From positions 1 through 34,317 of the forward strand of contig PLYB01000275.1 of the NCBI GenBank assembly GCA_003151655.1: a DNA stretch of 34,317 bases, written 5' to 3'. Numbering within the stretch: the stretch's first letter is position 1; each line of letters opens with the position of its first letter. Positions 1 through 11,985 of this stretch are shown here, piece after piece. The notes beneath the pieces were generated by a model. That model was not told the origin of the DNA, did not search any database, and saw nothing but the letters and a program-made list of their open reading frames with translations. Source of the DNA: Gallionellaceae bacterium (GTDB lineage: Bacteria > Pseudomonadota > Gammaproteobacteria > Burkholderiales > Gallionellaceae). The translations under genes and the position numbers were made by a program.

Positions 1-2664
1 GTTGCGCTCGATGACGAGCACCGTGTTGCCGCGATCGACAAGGCGATGGAGCACGTGCAGCAGCATGCGCACGTCCTCGAAGTGGAGGCCGGTGGTCGGG
101 TCGTCGAGGATGTACAGCGTGCGGCCGGTCGCGACCTTCGAGAGCTCGGTCGCGAGCTTCACGCGCTGCGCCTCGCCGCCGGAAAGGGTCGTGGCACTTT
201 GTCCCAGCGTGATGTAACCCAAGCCTACATCGAGCAGCGTTTTCAATTTGCGCGCGATGATCGGCACCGCTTTAAAAAACTCGTACGCATGCTCCACGGT
301 CAAGTTCAGCACCTGATGGATATTCTTGCCCTTGTACTGCACCTCCAGCGTTTCGCGGTTGTAGCGGTGACCGTGACACACGTCGCAGGGCACATATACA
401 TCAGGCAGGAAGTGCATCTCCACCTTGATCACGCCATCGCCCTGACAGGACTCGCAGCGTCCACCCTTCACGTTGAAAGAGAAGCGCCCCGGCCCATAGC
501 CGCGCTCACGTGCCGTAGGTACGCCCGAAAACAGATCGCGAATCGGGGTAAACAGTCCGGTATAAGTCGCCGGATTGGAACGCGGCGTGCGCCCGATAGG
601 CGATTGATCGACGTTAATTACTTTGTCGAAAAATTCCAGCCCCTCGATTTCGGCATAAGGCGCAGGCTCGGCATTGCTGCCGTACAGATGCTTGGCCACC
701 GCGTTATACAAGGTGTCGTTGATGAGTGTGGACTTACCCGAGCCGGATACACCCGCGATGCAGGTGAGCAGGCCGATGGGCAGATCAAGCGTCACATCTT
801 TAAGATTGTTGCCACAGGCCCCGATGATACGCAGATAGCGCTCGGGATCGGGCTTGAGATTTTTGGTGGGCATCTCGATACTGCGCCGACCGGAAAGATA
901 ATCACCGGTGAGCGATTGCGGGTTGGCGATCACTTCTTTGGGCGTGCCTTGTGCCACCACGATACCGCCGTGTTCGCCTGCGCCCGGCCCCATATCCACC
1001 ACATAGTCGGCAGTGAGGATGGCATCTTCGTCGTGTTCCACCACAATCACACTGTTGCCCATATCGCGCAGACGCTTCAGCGTGTCCAGCAAACGGTCAT
1101 TATCGCGTTGATGCAGGCCGATAGAAGGCTCGTCCAGCACGTACATCACCCCGGTCAAGCCGGAGCCGATCTGCGAGGCCAAACGTATGCGCTGCGACTC
1201 ACCACCGGACAAAGTCTCAGCGGAACGATCCAGTGACAGATAATCCAAGCCCACGTTGTTGAGGAAGGTGAGGCGGCTGGCAATCTCCTGCACGATCTTC
1301 TCGGCGATGGCCTGTTTGTTGCCGGGCAAAGTAACGCCTTGGAAGAAAGTCAGCGCCTGCTTCAGCGGCAGGGCGCTAAGTTCGAAGATCGCTTTGTCGG
1401 CCACGCGTACATGGCGCGCTTCCTCGCGTAGACGCGTGCCTTTGCAGTCCGGGCAAGTGCAGCCGTTGAGATACTTCGCCAACTCCTCGCGTACCGTGGG
1501 CGAGTCCGTTTCTTTGTAGCGCCGCTCCAGATTGTTGACGATGCCCTCGAAAGAATGTTCGCGCGTCATCTTCTTGCCGCGCTCGTTCAGATATTGAAAA
1601 GAAATTTCTTCGCGCCCACTGCCGTACAGAATTACCTGCTGTATTTTCTCCGGCAGGGTTTCGAACGATTGCTCCAGATCGAAATCGTAATGCTTCGCCA
1701 GACTGTCCAGCATTTGATAGTAAAACTGATTACGTCTATCCCAACCCTTGATCGCTCCACCGCTCAACGACAGCTTCGGAAAAGCCACAATGCGTTGCGG
1801 ATCAAAGAAAGTGATATTGCCCAACCCGTCGCACTTCGGACAAGCGCCCATCGGGCTGTTGAATGAGAATAAACGCGGTTCCAACTCTTGCAGCGAATAA
1901 TTGCAAATAGGGCAGGCGAACTTGGCCGAGAACACATGCTCCTTGCCCGAATCCATCTCCACCGCCAACGCGCGACCATCGGCGTGACGCAGCGCAGTCT
2001 CAAACGATTCAGCCAAACGCTGTTTGATGTCAGCGGCCACTTTCAATCTGTCCACCACGATTTCAATGGTGTGCTTCTTGTTCTTTTCCAGTTTGGGCAA
2101 ATTGTCCATCTCGCAAATCTTGCCGTTCACGCGCAGGCGCACAAAGCCTTGCGCGCGCAGCTCATCAAACAAATCCAATTGCTCGCCCTTGCGCTCCACA
2201 ATCAGCGGCGAAAGGATCATCACCTTGGTACCTTCCGGCAGCGCCAGCACATGATCCACCATCTGTCCTACCGACTGCGCCTGCAACACCAGATCATGCT
2301 GCGGACAATATGGATCTCCCGCGCGCGCAAACAGCAACCGCAAATAATCGTGAATCTCCGTCACCGTACCCACCGTGGAACGAGGATTGTGCGAAGTAGC
2401 CTTTTGCTCAATAGCAATAGCAGGCGAAAGCCCTTCGATCAGATCGACATCCGGTTTCTCCATCAACTGCAAAAACTGCCGTGCATAAGCCGAAAGCGAC
2501 TCTACATAACGCCGCTGCCCCTCGGCATACAAGGTATCGAAAGCGAGTGAAGACTTACCCGAACCGGATAAGCCAGTGATCACTACCAACTGATTGCGCG
2601 GTAGGTCGAGGCTGATGTTTTTAAGATTGTGGGTGCGGGCACCGCGAATTTTGATGTATTCCAT
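1..2664 (-). CDS. uvrA: UvrA excinuclease ABC subunit A (3' end truncated by window start)
   Basis: Minus-strand translation from ATG at 2664 reads [65 protein letters not shown], a canonical UvrA N-terminus. Window start reads GNTVLVIE on the minus strand. Not in the ORF track, probably because it has no stop inside the window. Confidence 0.97.
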   Translation of the reverse strand, partial: MEYIKIRGARTHNLKNISLDLPRNQLVVITGLSGSGKSSLAFDTLYAEGQRRYVESLSAYARQFLQLMEKPDVDLIEGLSPAIAIEQKATSHNPRSTVGTVTEIHDYLRLLFARAGDPYCPQHDLVLQAQSVGQMVDHVLALPEGTKVMILSPLIVERKGEQLDLFDELRAQGFVRLRVNGKICEMDNLPKLEKNKKHTIEIVVDRLKVAADIKQRLAESFETALRHADGRALAVEMDSGKEHVFSAKFACPICNYSLQELEPRLFSFNSPMGACPKCDGLGNITFFDPQRIVAFPKLSLSGGAIKGWDRRNQFYYQMLDSLAKHYDFDLEQSFETLPEKIQQVILYGSGREEISFQYLNERGKKMTREHSFEGIVNNLERRYKETDSPTVREELAKYLNGCTCPDCKGTRLREEARHVRVADKAIFELSALPLKQALTFFQGVTLPGNKQAIAEKIVQEIASRLTFLNNVGLDYLSLDRSAETLSGGESQRIRLASQIGSGLTGVMYVLDEPSIGLHQRDNDRLLDTLKRLRDMGNSVIVVEHDEDAILTADYVVDMGPGAGEHGGIVVAQGTPKEVIANPQSLTGDYLSGRRSIEMPTKNLKPDPERYLRIIGACGNNLKDVTLDLPIGLLTCIAGVSGSGKSTLINDTLYNAVAKHLYGSNAEPAPYAEIEGLEFFDKVINVDQSPIGRTPRSNPATYTGLFTPIRDLFSGVPTARERGYGPGRFSFNVKGGRCESCQGDGVIKVEMHFLPDVYVPCDVCHGHRYNRETLEVQYKGKNIHQVLNLTVEHAYEFFKAVPIIARKLKTLLDVGLGYITLGQSATTLSGGEAQRVKLATELSKVATGRTLYILDDPTTGLHFEDVRMLLHVLHRLVDRGNTVLVIERN

Positions 2665-2859
2665 GTAAGGCCGAGAGTCCGAAAAACGACTGGACAATAT
2701 ACGCGAAAATTGACACTTCCCCAAACGCTTAAATAGCCGCTCGTTGAGTATGGGGTGTCAAGATGCTTTCGCAGTTATGGGTATATTAAGCACACCGCTG
2801 TCGGCTGGCTGGCCGACCTGTTAAGATACGCACCTTCCAAATTTTCACTTGATTGCTTT

Positions 2860-4302
2860 ATGTCGGCTGCATCTTCCGCGATGACCCCCTTTGAACGCCG
2901 CGCCAGTATTGGCTTGGCGGGTGTTTATGGCCTGCGCATGTTGGGTTTGTTTATCATTTTGCCGATCTTTGCTTTGTTTGCGGAGACGCTGCCGGGTGGT
3001 CAGAGCCATTTCTTAATTGGTATTGCGCTGGGCGCGTATGGCTTGACGCAAGCGATTTTGCAAATTCCGGCGGGGTGGTTGTCTGATCGTTACGGGCGCA
3101 AGCCGGTGATTGTGATCGGGCTGCTGTTATTCGCGGCGGGTAGCTTTATCGCGGCTTCGGCGGACGACATTTACTGGATCATCGCCGGACGGGTGATTCA
3201 GGGCGCGGGGGCAATCAACGCGGCGGTGATGGCGCTGACTGCCGATCTCACGCGCGAAGAGCATCGCACCAAGGCGATGGCGATGATCGGCATCACCATC
3301 GGTATTACTTTTTCGATCTCGATGGTGTTGTCGCCGTTGCTGTACCACTACATCGGCATGTCCGGCATCTTCGAGTTGATCGGTGTGTTGGCATTTTTAT
3401 GCATCGCGGTGGTGCTGTGGTTTATTCCCAATCCAACAATCACGCGTTTCCATTCCGACACCGAAGCCAATACCAGCAAGCTGGCCGAGGTGTTGCGCAA
3501 TAAAGATTTGCTGCGCATGGATTTCGGCGTGTTCACTTTGCACGCGATCTTGATGTCGGTATTTATGCAAGTGCCGTTCATCTTGCGCGCCGACGGGCTG
3601 GACGCGCAGCACCAGTGGCAAGTCTATTTGCCGGTGATGCTGATTGCCTTTGCGCTGATGGTGCCGCCCATTATTCTCGCCGAGAAAAAGGCGAAGATGA
3701 AGCAGGTATTTATGATGGCAATCGCGTTGGCGGCGGTGGCGCAACTTGCGCTGATATTTTTGCAAGGCAGCGTGTGGGGCGTGGCGATTTCGCTGCTGTT
3801 GTTCTTCATTGCCTTCAACGTACTGGAAGCGACGCAGCCCTCCATCGTCAGCAAGATTGCACCGCTGGCCGCTAAGGGCACGGCGATGGGCGTATTCAGC
3901 AGCGTGCAATTTCTGGGCGCGTTTTTCGGTTCGGCGATGGGCGGCTTGTTGATGCAGTTTTATGGCGGCAATGCGGTGCTGATCTTCGCGGTGGGCATGT
4001 TGCTGCTGTGGCTGGCCGTGGCCTCCACCATGCATCCGCCGTTGCCGCTGCAAACTAAAATGTATCATTTGCCCGAGTTGACTGAAGAAGCGGCGCGCAA
4101 GATTCAGCAGTCTCTGGCACAATTACGCGGTGTGCGCGAAGTGCTGGTCGTGGCAAACGAACAAATCGCCTGTATCAAGGTGGAGTTGAGCGGATTCGAT
4201 GAAGAGTCGGTTGAAAATTTAGTGCGGCCCTCTCCCCAACCCTCTCCCAAAGAGGGCGAGGGGGCAATAGTGAAAAACGTAACAACATTAAAGGGGATAT
4301 GA
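2860..4302 (+). CDS. MFS transporter (YajR-like, with C-terminal cytosolic domain)
   Basis: Multi-TM MFS protein with [12 protein letters not shown] motif. ATG at 2860 or 2881 is more plausible than 2755. The last ~25 aa are encoded by a repeat element. Confidence 0.85.
   Translation: MSAASSAMTPFERRASIGLAGVYGLRMLGLFIILPIFALFAETLPGGQSHFLIGIALGAYGLTQAILQIPAGWLSDRYGRKPVIVIGLLLFAAGSFIAASADDIYWIIAGRVIQGAGAINAAVMALTADLTREEHRTKAMAMIGITIGITFSISMVLSPLLYHYIGMSGIFELIGVLAFLCIAVVLWFIPNPTITRFHSDTEANTSKLAEVLRNKDLLRMDFGVFTLHAILMSVFMQVPFILRADGLDAQHQWQVYLPVMLIAFALMVPPIILAEKKAKMKQVFMMAIALAAVAQLALIFLQGSVWGVAISLLLFFIAFNVLEATQPSIVSKIAPLAAKGTAMGVFSSVQFLGAFFGSAMGGLLMQFYGGNAVLIFAVGMLLLWLAVASTMHPPLPLQTKMYHLPELTEEAARKIQQSLAQLRGVREVLVVANEQIACIKVELSGFDEESVENLVRPSPQPSPKEGEGAIVKNVTTLKGI
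4228..4263. repeat. REP-like palindromic repeat inside the 3' end of the MFS CDS
   Basis: CCCTCTCCCCAACCCTCTCCCAAAGAGGGCGAGGG; self-complementary CCCTCT/AGAGGG; translates as [13 protein letters not shown]. Confidence 0.75.
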
Positions 4303-4303
4303 G

Positions 4304-4771
4304 ATGTCGGTAAACAAAGTGATATTGGTTGGACGTTTGGGCAAAGATCCCGAGACCCGTTACATGACCAACGGCGAAGCCGTAACTAACGCCACCTTGG
4401 CGACTTCCGAAAACTGGAAAGACAAGAGCGGCGAAAAGCAGGAAAAGACCGAGTGGCATAACCTCGTGTTTTATCGTCGCTTGGCAGAAGTGGCGGGCGA
4501 GTACCTGAAAAAAGGCGCGCAGATTTACGTCGAGGGCAAGATACAAACGCGCAAGTACCAGACCAAAGAAGGACAAGAGCGCTACACCACCGAGATCATC
4601 GTCGATCAGATGCAGATGCTGGGCGGCAAGTCGAGCGGTGCGGGCAGCTTTGAAGTAGTAGAAAATCAATCGTCGTCATCCGCTCCTGCACGCAGCGCGC
4701 CTGCCGCCAAGCCTGCGGCACCGGCAGCCAAGAGCAACTTCGATAACTTCGACGACGATATCCCGTTCTGA
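4304..4771 (+). CDS. ssb: Single-stranded DNA-binding protein
   Basis: [38 protein letters not shown]... and acidic C-terminal tip DDDIPF. Confidence 0.98.
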   Translation: MSVNKVILVGRLGKDPETRYMTNGEAVTNATLATSENWKDKSGEKQEKTEWHNLVFYRRLAEVAGEYLKKGAQIYVEGKIQTRKYQTKEGQERYTTEIIVDQMQMLGGKSSGAGSFEVVENQSSSSAPARSAPAAKPAAPAAKSNFDNFDDDIPF

Positions 4772-4797
4772 TTGATATAAAACTGAAAGTGTAAACT

Positions 4798-4831
4798 AAG
4801 CCCCTATGCCTTTTGGTGTTAGGGGCTTTTG
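4798..4831 (+). terminator. Rho-independent terminator after ssb
   Basis: AAGCCCCTA ... TAGGGGCTTTT hairpin with T-run. Confidence 0.75.
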
Positions 4832-4846
4832 TTCGTATAAGACTCG

Positions 4847-7800
4847 TTAATGTGGTGCGGCTTCCTGAGTCCCCACCAGATTTGAGGCCAGCAACATATA
4901 CATAGCCGGTACCACGAATAGCGTAAACAGTGTGCCAATCGACAGGCCGGTGAATATGACCAAGCCCATGGCGTGACGGCCGGAAGCACCTGCACCGAAG
5001 GCAATAACCAGCGGCACTACTCCAAACACCATGGCGGCTGTCGTCATCAATATCGGGCGCAAACGTATTGTTGCCGCCCCTACAATTGCGTCAAGTTTGC
5101 TGAGGCCGGTACTGCGTAGCTGATTGGCCACTTCGACAATAAGAATGCCGTGTTTGCTAATCAACCCCATGAGCGTGACCAGCCCTACTTCAGTGTAAAT
5201 ATTCATTGAGGAAAAGCCGAGGAAGATAAATATCATGGCACCGAACAGTGCCAAAGGTACCGACACCAGAATCACGACAGGATCGCGGAAACTTTCGAAC
5301 AGCGCAGCCAGTGCCAGAAACACAATAATGACGGCGAACAGCATGGTTGTCAGAAAGCCGCCCGACTCTTGCATATATTGCCGCGACTGGCCGGAGTAAT
5401 CTACCGTGTAGCCGATTGGCGCTACCTGCTTCACGGTGTCGCGCATGAATTGCAGCGCATCGCCTTGCGACGACCCAGACACGCCTGCCAAGGTCACCGA
5501 ATTGAGCTGCTGAAAGCGTGTGATAGATTCGGGGACAACTTCATATTTGAGGCTGGCTACTGTGCTAACCGGAAACATGCCGCCGCTGGGTGTCTTGATA
5601 TAGTAATCGAGTACTTGCGCAGGATTCAGGCGATCGGTTTGCAAGACCTGCGGAATCACCTTGTAGGAGCGCCCTTCAATCGAGAAGTAATTGACATAGC
5701 CGCCGCCCAAGGCAGCGCTGAGCGCATTTCCCACATCTTGCTGCGTCAAGCCCAGCGCGGTGATCTTCTCACGATCTACCGTGACGATAGCTTGCGGTTT
5801 ATCAATTTTCAGATCGCTATCGAGGAAGAAAAACTTGCCCGAGGCTTTGGCTTTTTCCAGCACTTGCTGAGCCACCTCATTGAGATTTTCAAAAGGCTCG
5901 GTCGTGGTTATCACAAACTGAACCGGCAGGCCGGAAGAACCCGGCAACGGCGGAAATTGAAAAGCCGCCACGCGGGCACCGGCCACTTTATTCCAGCGCG
6001 CCTGGAGGTCTTGTTGAATTTCATGGGCGCTGCGTGAGCGCTGATCCCAAGGCTTAAGCAGGACACCGCCAATCCCCGCGTTCAAGGTTGGCACCCCGGT
6101 AATCTGAAACATTTGTTTGTACTCGGGTATGCTCTTGCCGATTTTGAAAATCTGGTCTGCATAGGTTTGCATTTGCTCGGTCGTTGCCGTCGGTGAGCCG
6201 ACCACTTGCGACACGACGACACCCTGATCTTCTTCCGGAGCCAGTTCTGACTTCGACATTTTGAACATGACCAAAAGCAGCACGAACAACAATCCCCCCA
6301 TCACGATGATGACCGGCCAGGTTGTCAGCAGGCTGCGCAGTGTGCGCTGATAGGTTTGGCGAATCTTTTCGAAAGCCCGGTCAATCAACTGCACAAAACG
6401 GCCACTGTCCTGTTCCTTGTTGAAGAAGCGCGAACACATCATGGGGGAAAGCGTTAGCGCAACAATACCGGATACCGCCACGGCTCCCGCAAGGGTAAAG
6501 GCAAACTCCGTGAACAGCGCACCGGTTAGTCCGCCTTGAAATCCGATGGGGACATATACCGCGATCAGCACGATGGTCATCGCCAGAATGGGGTTGCCGA
6601 GTTCCCTTGCCGCGATGAGTGCCGCGTCCAGTGGCAACGCGCCTTGTTTCATGTGGCGGTCAACGTTTTCGACCACAATGATCGCATCATCCACCACCAG
6701 ACCGATGGCGAGTACCAGTGCCAGTAAAGTAAGCAGATTGATGGAGTAGCCAAGCAGCAGCATGATGAAAAAAGTGCCGATGAGTGAAAGCGGCATTGCA
6801 ATCACCGGCACCATCACCGCGCGAAAGCTGCCGAGGAAAATGAAAATCACTGCGGTGACGATCAGCAGTGCTTCGACCAGTGTTTTGATCACCTCGGTAA
6901 TGGAGTTGTTGATAAACTCGGTCGAGTCATAAACAATTTGACCGGTAAGTCCTACCGGCAATTGGCTGCGAATGTCGGGGAAGGCATCGCGTACAAGTTT
7001 TGCCACCTCGAGAATATTTGCCTCAGGCGCAACCTTGATGCCGATAAATACCGAGCGCACGCCGCCGAAAGCGACGTTGAAGTCATAGTTCTCCGAACCC
7101 AGCGTGACCGTCGCCACATCCTCCAGATGCACAATGGCATCGCCATTTTGTTTCACGGCCAGTTTCTTGAACTCTTCCACCGTATGCAGGTCAGTGCCGG
7201 CGGTCAACGGAATGGTGACCATTTGGCCTTTGCTGGATCCAAGCGCCGCGAGAAAATTATTTCTACTCAGCGCGGCACTGACATCGGCAGCAGTAATGCC
7301 ATGCGCCGCCATCTTGCCGGAATCCAGCCACGCACGCAAAGCGAACTGACGGCCACCAAGAATCTCGGCGGTCTGCACTCCATCAATAGAATCCAACTTG
7401 GGCTTGACCACACGCAACAGATAGTCGGTGACGTTATTGGTTGGCAAGGTGTCGCTATAGAATCCCATTATCATGGCATCCAACGTCTGCCCGGTTTGTA
7501 CGGTTAATACGGGCACCTGCGCTTGGGGGGGCAACTGATTTCTGACTGAATTAACCTGAGAGTTGATTTCAGTGAGTGCGCGATTGGCATCGTAGTTTAA
7601 GCGCAGAGTTGCCGTAATGATTGAAACTCCGCTTCTACTGGACGAAGACAAATAGTCGATTCCCTGCGCCTGAGCGATGGCGCCTTCGAGAGGCTGGGTA
7701 ATAAATCCGGCAACCGTCTGGGCGTTGGCACCAAAATAGGCTGTCGTTACCGTCACTACCGAATTCTGCGTGCGCGGATACTGATTGACCGGCAGGCCGA

Positions 7801-7888
7801 ACAGCGAGCGCAGCCCGAGCACGACAATGAGCAGGCTCACAGTCGTAGCCAGAACAGGTCGGCGAATAAAAAAGTCAGTGAAGTTCAT
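4847..7888 (-). CDS. RND (AcrB/MexB/MdtB-type) multidrug efflux permease
   Basis: MNFTDFFIRRPVLATTVSLLIVVLGLRSLFGLPVNQYP..., GLVVDDAIIVVENV; ~1013 aa HAE1-type RND. Confidence 0.95.
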   Translation of the reverse strand: MNFTDFFIRRPVLATTVSLLIVVLGLRSLFGLPVNQYPRTQNSVVTVTTAYFGANAQTVAGFITQPLEGAIAQAQGIDYLSSSSRSGVSIITATLRLNYDANRALTEINSQVNSVRNQLPPQAQVPVLTVQTGQTLDAMIMGFYSDTLPTNNVTDYLLRVVKPKLDSIDGVQTAEILGGRQFALRAWLDSGKMAAHGITAADVSAALSRNNFLAALGSSKGQMVTIPLTAGTDLHTVEEFKKLAVKQNGDAIVHLEDVATVTLGSENYDFNVAFGGVRSVFIGIKVAPEANILEVAKLVRDAFPDIRSQLPVGLTGQIVYDSTEFINNSITEVIKTLVEALLIVTAVIFIFLGSFRAVMVPVIAMPLSLIGTFFIMLLLGYSINLLTLLALVLAIGLVVDDAIIVVENVDRHMKQGALPLDAALIAARELGNPILAMTIVLIAVYVPIGFQGGLTGALFTEFAFTLAGAVAVSGIVALTLSPMMCSRFFNKEQDSGRFVQLIDRAFEKIRQTYQRTLRSLLTTWPVIIVMGGLLFVLLLVMFKMSKSELAPEEDQGVVVSQVVGSPTATTEQMQTYADQIFKIGKSIPEYKQMFQITGVPTLNAGIGGVLLKPWDQRSRSAHEIQQDLQARWNKVAGARVAAFQFPPLPGSSGLPVQFVITTTEPFENLNEVAQQVLEKAKASGKFFFLDSDLKIDKPQAIVTVDREKITALGLTQQDVGNALSAALGGGYVNYFSIEGRSYKVIPQVLQTDRLNPAQVLDYYIKTPSGGMFPVSTVASLKYEVVPESITRFQQLNSVTLAGVSGSSQGDALQFMRDTVKQVAPIGYTVDYSGQSRQYMQESGGFLTTMLFAVIIVFLALAALFESFRDPVVILVSVPLALFGAMIFIFLGFSSMNIYTEVGLVTLMGLISKHGILIVEVANQLRSTGLSKLDAIVGAATIRLRPILMTTAAMVFGVVPLVIAFGAGASGRHAMGLVIFTGLSIGTLFTLFVVPAMYMLLASNLVGTQEAAPH

Positions 7889-7897
7889 GACTATGCC

Positions 7898-9049
7898 TCA
7901 GCGCTCTTGTGGCGTGGGGTTGGGGTTGTTCGACGGTTGCACAGTATTGTCGATCACAATGAGGGCACCGTTTTTAAGCTTGATCTGCCCGCTGGTCACC
8001 ACCATTTGTCCCTCCTGCAAACCGCTCGTAATAGCCACCTGATCTCCGCGAGTTTCACCCGTGACTACAAAAGCCTGCTGAACTTCGTAGACAGAACCCT
8101 GTTGCGATGTGGTATTCCCTGCCCCTCCGGCCGCTGCGGGTTTTACAATAAACACCGTTGAACCGTAAGGGTTGTAAGTGATTGCCGTCAGTGGCAGCGT
8201 CAGGTAATGTTTTTTAGTGCCTACATCCACCATCGCATTAGCAAACATTCCCGGCAGCAATAAATGTTTCGGATTGGCAATGGTTGCTTGAATCTGCACA
8301 TTGCGCGTGGCTGTATCAACCTTCGGGCTAATTGCGGTAATTTTGCCGTGAAAGATATTATTTTCGGATGAGTCCGTATTGACATTGACCACCTGATCAA
8401 TGGACAGTTCACCGACTTTCTGCTGCGGCAGATAAAAATCTATATAAATAGGATCGATCGCCTGCAAGGTCACAATTTTGTCGCCTGGGTTTAGATACTG
8501 CCCAGGATTGATAGCAGTGATTCCCATTCGACCTGAAAAAGGCGCACGAATGGTCTTTTTTTCGACCAGCGCTTGTTGCTGAGCTGCCAGTGCGGTCTTG
8601 CTTTTCAGGTCTGCCATATCGGCATCGACCTGCGCCTGAGTAACGTTCTGCGACATTAATTGCGTCTGATCACGTTTCAAAGTAATTGCGGAGAGTTCGG
8701 CAATGGCCTGCATCGAAGTTAATTGAGCTCGTTCCGAATCAGCATTGAGTTGCACCAGCACCTCACCGGCTTTTATATTTTGCCCGGATTTAAAATTGAC
8801 CTTACGCACCTGCCCTGCAACTTCGCTGCTTAAATCCACTCCATGCACCGCAGTCAAAGTACCCACCGATAACAGCTGCGGCTGCCACTCCTGCGTCGCA
8901 ACAACCACCGCAGTCACCGTTTGCGGTTCGGGTTTTGGGGAATTGGCGATTAATTGTTGGATGTGCAGGAAAAAGCCGAAAGCCAGAGCGGCAATCAACA
9001 CCACCACACAGCCCAGCATGATTAACATTCGTTTGGTCATTGGCTTCAC
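7898..9049 (-). CDS. RND efflux periplasmic adaptor (HlyD/MFP family)
   Basis: N-terminal TM, lipoyl-like half motifs (GQNIKAGEVLVQLNADSERAQL, IRAPFSGRMGITAINPGQYLNPGD); directly upstream of the RND permease. Confidence 0.93.
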   Translation of the reverse strand: MKPMTKRMLIMLGCVVVLIAALAFGFFLHIQQLIANSPKPEPQTVTAVVVATQEWQPQLLSVGTLTAVHGVDLSSEVAGQVRKVNFKSGQNIKAGEVLVQLNADSERAQLTSMQAIAELSAITLKRDQTQLMSQNVTQAQVDADMADLKSKTALAAQQQALVEKKTIRAPFSGRMGITAINPGQYLNPGDKIVTLQAIDPIYIDFYLPQQKVGELSIDQVVNVNTDSSENNIFHGKITAISPKVDTATRNVQIQATIANPKHLLLPGMFANAMVDVGTKKHYLTLPLTAITYNPYGSTVFIVKPAAAGGAGNTTSQQGSVYEVQQAFVVTGETRGDQVAITSGLQEGQMVVTSGQIKLKNGALIVIDNTVQPSNNPNPTPQER

Positions 9050-9251
9050 CTCGAATAATCAAGTCACGAATTCATTTCATGAAAACACATCTTTCAAAAT
9101 GAGAGTTTGGATCCAATCGTACTGAAGCGGGCAAGATGATGCTACTCAGATTGGGGCTCATGAGCAAGTTTAATTCTATTTTACAAAACTGCTGACTTTC
9201 AAAACGGGCTAGACCGATTTTGCTACCGCAAATTTTGAATGCAACAAGGTC

Positions 9252-9267
9252 TGTAGCAAACCCTACA
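9252..9267 (+). promoter_or_regulatory. NifA upstream activator sequence
   Basis: TGT-AGCAAACCCT-ACA, exact TGT-N10-ACA, about 125 bp upstream of the predicted sigma54 start. Confidence 0.8.
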
Positions 9268-9332
9268 ACCCTTCACCTGCGTTTTATTTCGTACAGGTGG
9301 GTTGAGCGTGTTGCCTTATAAATAGCGATATT

Positions 9333-9345
9333 AAACAATTTATTA
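9333..9345 (+). promoter_or_regulatory. IHF-like site between UAS and sigma54 promoter
   Basis: AAACAATTTATTA, 12/13 match to WATCAANNNNTTR. Confidence 0.45.
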
Positions 9346-9361
9346 AGTATCCTGCCGTGAC

Positions 9362-9377
9362 TGGCACGTAGCTTGCA
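9362..9377 (+). promoter_or_regulatory. sigma54 (-24/-12) promoter of the iscA-nifUSV operon
   Basis: TGGCACGTAGCTTGCA: exact TGGCACG-N4-TTGCA. Confidence 0.92.
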
Positions 9378-9412
9378 GACTATCCGGTACAAACCACTGA
9401 TAGGAGCAAGCC

Positions 9413-9736
9413 ATGATCAATCTGACCCCCAACGCAATCTCTGCTGTAGAGAAATTCATTAAAGGCTCTGCCACCCCCGTAGCCGGGCTGCGCATCGCGA
9501 TTTCCGGTGGCGGTTGCTCCGGTTTTCAATATGGTATGTCGCTGGAAGAGGCCAAGAGCGAAGACGACACGGTGCTGGAGTATGGCGCGGTGACGCTGCT
9601 GGTTGATCCTTTGTCAGCTCCTTTGCTGGAAGGCGTGACGGTCGATTTCGTGGATAGCCTGAACGGCAGCGGTTTCAAATTCGACAACCCGAATGCCAGC
9701 GCCAGTTGCGCTTGCGGTTCATCTTTCTCGGCTTAA
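9413..9736 (+). CDS. nif-associated IscA/HesB-type iron-sulfur assembly protein
   Basis: A-type carrier with GGGCSGFQYG and C-terminal CACGSSF motif; immediately precedes nifU. Confidence 0.93.
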   Translation: MINLTPNAISAVEKFIKGSATPVAGLRIAISGGGCSGFQYGMSLEEAKSEDDTVLEYGAVTLLVDPLSAPLLEGVTVDFVDSLNGSGFKFDNPNASASCACGSSFSA

Positions 9737-9750
9737 TTTAGGAGCGCGCC

Positions 9751-10638
9751 ATGTGGGACTACTCGGACAAAGTTAAAGAACACTTTTTTCAACCGCGCAA
9801 TGCCGGTGTGCTGGAAGGCGCTAACGGTGTGGGCGATGTTGGCTCGATCAGTTGCGGTGATGCGTTGCGCTTGATGCTCAAGGTAGAGCCGGAAACCGAC
9901 ATTATTCTCGCCGCGCATTTTCAGACTTTCGGTTGCGGCTCGGCCATCGCGTCTTCTTCCGCGCTCACCGAAATGATCAAGGGCAAGACGCTGGATGAAG
10001 CGTTGAAGGTAAGCAATCAGGACATCGCCGATTATCTAGACGGTCTGCCGCCGGAAAAGATGCACTGCTCGGTGATGGGGCGCGAAGCGTTGCAAGCGGC
10101 GGTCGCCAACTATCGCGGCGAAGTGTGGAGCGACGATCACGAAGAAGGTGCGCTGGTGTGCAAATGTTTTGCCATTGATGCGGTGCTGATCGAAGACACC
10201 ATTCGCGCCAATAATTTGTCGTCAGTGCAGGACGTAACCAATTACACCAAGGCGGGCGGAGGCTGTTCTTCCTGCCACGAAGGTATCGAAGAAATATTGG
10301 TGAAGGTGATGACCGAGCGCGGCGACAGCTTTAATCCCGGCGCGCAACCGAAAGAAGCGGCAGCGCCTGTCGGGATGACCAATTTGCAACGCATCCGCAG
10401 GATTGAGGCGGTACTGGACTCAGTGCGTCCGCAACTAAAGCGCGATGGCGGCGATATCGAGCTGGTGGATGTGGAGGGCAAGACTATCTACGTCAATATG
10501 ACCGGTGCTTGTGCCGGTTGCCAGATGGAAGCGATGACGTTGCAAGGCATTCAACAAAAACTGATGGAAGAGCTGAAAGAATTCATCAAGATTGTGCCGA
10601 CCAAAGTGAGTTCACTGACACGGGCAATGAAGGGCTAA
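9751..10638 (+). CDS. nifU: NifU Fe-S cluster scaffold
   Basis: N-terminal IscU-like domain, central bfd-like [2Fe-2S] domain, C-terminal Nfu domain (CAGCQ). Confidence 0.97.
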   Translation: MWDYSDKVKEHFFQPRNAGVLEGANGVGDVGSISCGDALRLMLKVEPETDIILAAHFQTFGCGSAIASSSALTEMIKGKTLDEALKVSNQDIADYLDGLPPEKMHCSVMGREALQAAVANYRGEVWSDDHEEGALVCKCFAIDAVLIEDTIRANNLSSVQDVTNYTKAGGGCSSCHEGIEEILVKVMTERGDSFNPGAQPKEAAAPVGMTNLQRIRRIEAVLDSVRPQLKRDGGDIELVDVEGKTIYVNMTGACAGCQMEAMTLQGIQQKLMEELKEFIKIVPTKVSSLTRAMKG

Positions 10639-10646
10639 AGATTTAC

Positions 10647-10729
10647 GTAGGATGGGTTGAGCGCAGCGATACCCATCAATCTGCAAATGATCACAAACGA
10701 TGGGTATCGCTGCGCTCCACCCATCCTAC
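10647..10729. repeat. Paired inverted REP element between nifU and nifS
   Basis: 31-nt arms GTAGGATGGGTTGAGCGCAGCGATACCCATC (10647-10677) and its reverse complement (10699-10729) with one mismatch. Confidence 0.9.
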
Positions 10730-10766
10730 ATTGTCAATTTAATTGAAGTGACAAAAGGACATCAAC

Positions 10767-11975
10767 ATGACTGCCATCTATTTTGATAACAACGCAACCA
10801 CGCGGGTAGATCCCGCTGTGGTGGAAGCCATGCTGCCGTATTTCACCGAGCAGTTCGGCAATCCGTCATCGATGCACAGCTTCGGCAACAAGGTCGGGCT
10901 GGCGATTAAAAAAGCGCGTATGCAAGTACAAGAGTTGCTTGGCGCGGAGCATGACTCCGAAATTATTTTCACTTCCTGCGGCACGGAGTCGGATTCGACT
11001 GCGCTGATCTCCGCGTTGAAGGCGCAACCGGAACGCAAAGAGATCATCACCACTACCGTCGAACATCCGGCAATTCTTACCCTGTGTACGCATCTGGAAA
11101 AAGACGGCTACAAAGTGCATCTGCTCAAGGTCGATGGCAAAGGTCGTCTTGATCTGGACGAATACAAAAAGCTGCTCACCGATCAAGTTGCCGTGGTGTC
11201 GGTGATGTGGGCGAACAACGAGACCGGCACATTTTTTCCGGTGGTCGAAATGGCCGAACTGGCGCATGCCGCCGGTGCGATGTTTCATACCGATGCCGTG
11301 CAAGCTGTGGGTAAAGTGCCGCTGAATTTGAAAGACACCAAGATCGACATGTTGTCCGTGTCCGGTCACAAGCTGCATGCACCTAAAGGCATCGGCGTGT
11401 TGTATCTCAAGCGCGGTACCAGATTCCGTCCGCTGCTACGCGGCGGTCATCAGGAGCGGGGCCGCCGTGCAGGTACCGAGAACACGACTTCGATTGTTGG
11501 TCTGGGCAAAGCGGCCGAGATGGCGATGGAAGCGATGGCTTTCGAGAATACCGAAGTAGCGCGTCTGCGCAATAAACTGGAAGCCGCTATTCTTGCCAAA
11601 GTGCCGCGTTCTTTTGTCACCGGCAACCCGGATAACCGTTTGCCGAATACCAGCAACATCGCATTCGAGTTCATCGAAGGCGAAGCGATTTTGTTGCTGC
11701 TGAATAAATTTGGTATCGCGGCAAGCTCCGGTTCTGCTTGTACTTCAGGCTCATTGGAGCCGTCGCATGTGATGCGTGCCATGGGCATTCCATACACTGC
11801 CGCTCACGGCACGGTGCGCTTTTCACTCTCACGTTACAGCACAGAAGCCGAAGTGGATCGCGTGATTCAAGTCGTGCCGGAAATCATCGCGCAACTGCGC
11901 AAGCTGTCGCCGTATTGGGATGGCGACGGCCCTGCGGCGGAACCGGAAAAAGCGTTCGCGCCGACTTACGCATAA
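10767..11975 (+). CDS. nifS: Cysteine desulfurase NifS
   Basis: [18 protein letters not shown]..., PLP lysine motif [24 protein letters not shown]. Confidence 0.97.
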   Translation: MTAIYFDNNATTRVDPAVVEAMLPYFTEQFGNPSSMHSFGNKVGLAIKKARMQVQELLGAEHDSEIIFTSCGTESDSTALISALKAQPERKEIITTTVEHPAILTLCTHLEKDGYKVHLLKVDGKGRLDLDEYKKLLTDQVAVVSVMWANNETGTFFPVVEMAELAHAAGAMFHTDAVQAVGKVPLNLKDTKIDMLSVSGHKLHAPKGIGVLYLKRGTRFRPLLRGGHQERGRRAGTENTTSIVGLGKAAEMAMEAMAFENTEVARLRNKLEAAILAKVPRSFVTGNPDNRLPNTSNIAFEFIEGEAILLLLNKFGIAASSGSACTSGSLEPSHVMRAMGIPYTAAHGTVRFSLSRYSTEAEVDRVIQVVPEIIAQLRKLSPYWDGDGPAAEPEKAFAPTYA

Positions 11976-11985
11976 GGCTATCGCC

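Noticed and set aside
46-1236. 396-aa plus-strand ORF over the uvrA region
   Set aside because: Antisense shadow of uvrA, whose minus-strand translation is unmistakable.
3397-4122. 241-aa minus-strand ORF
   Set aside because: Low-complexity His/Gln/Arg-rich antisense of the MFS gene; no RBS or family signature.
5369-6037. 222-aa plus-strand ORF (and other ORFs 6536-7507)
   Set aside because: Antisense of the RND permease, high-GC shadow ORFs.
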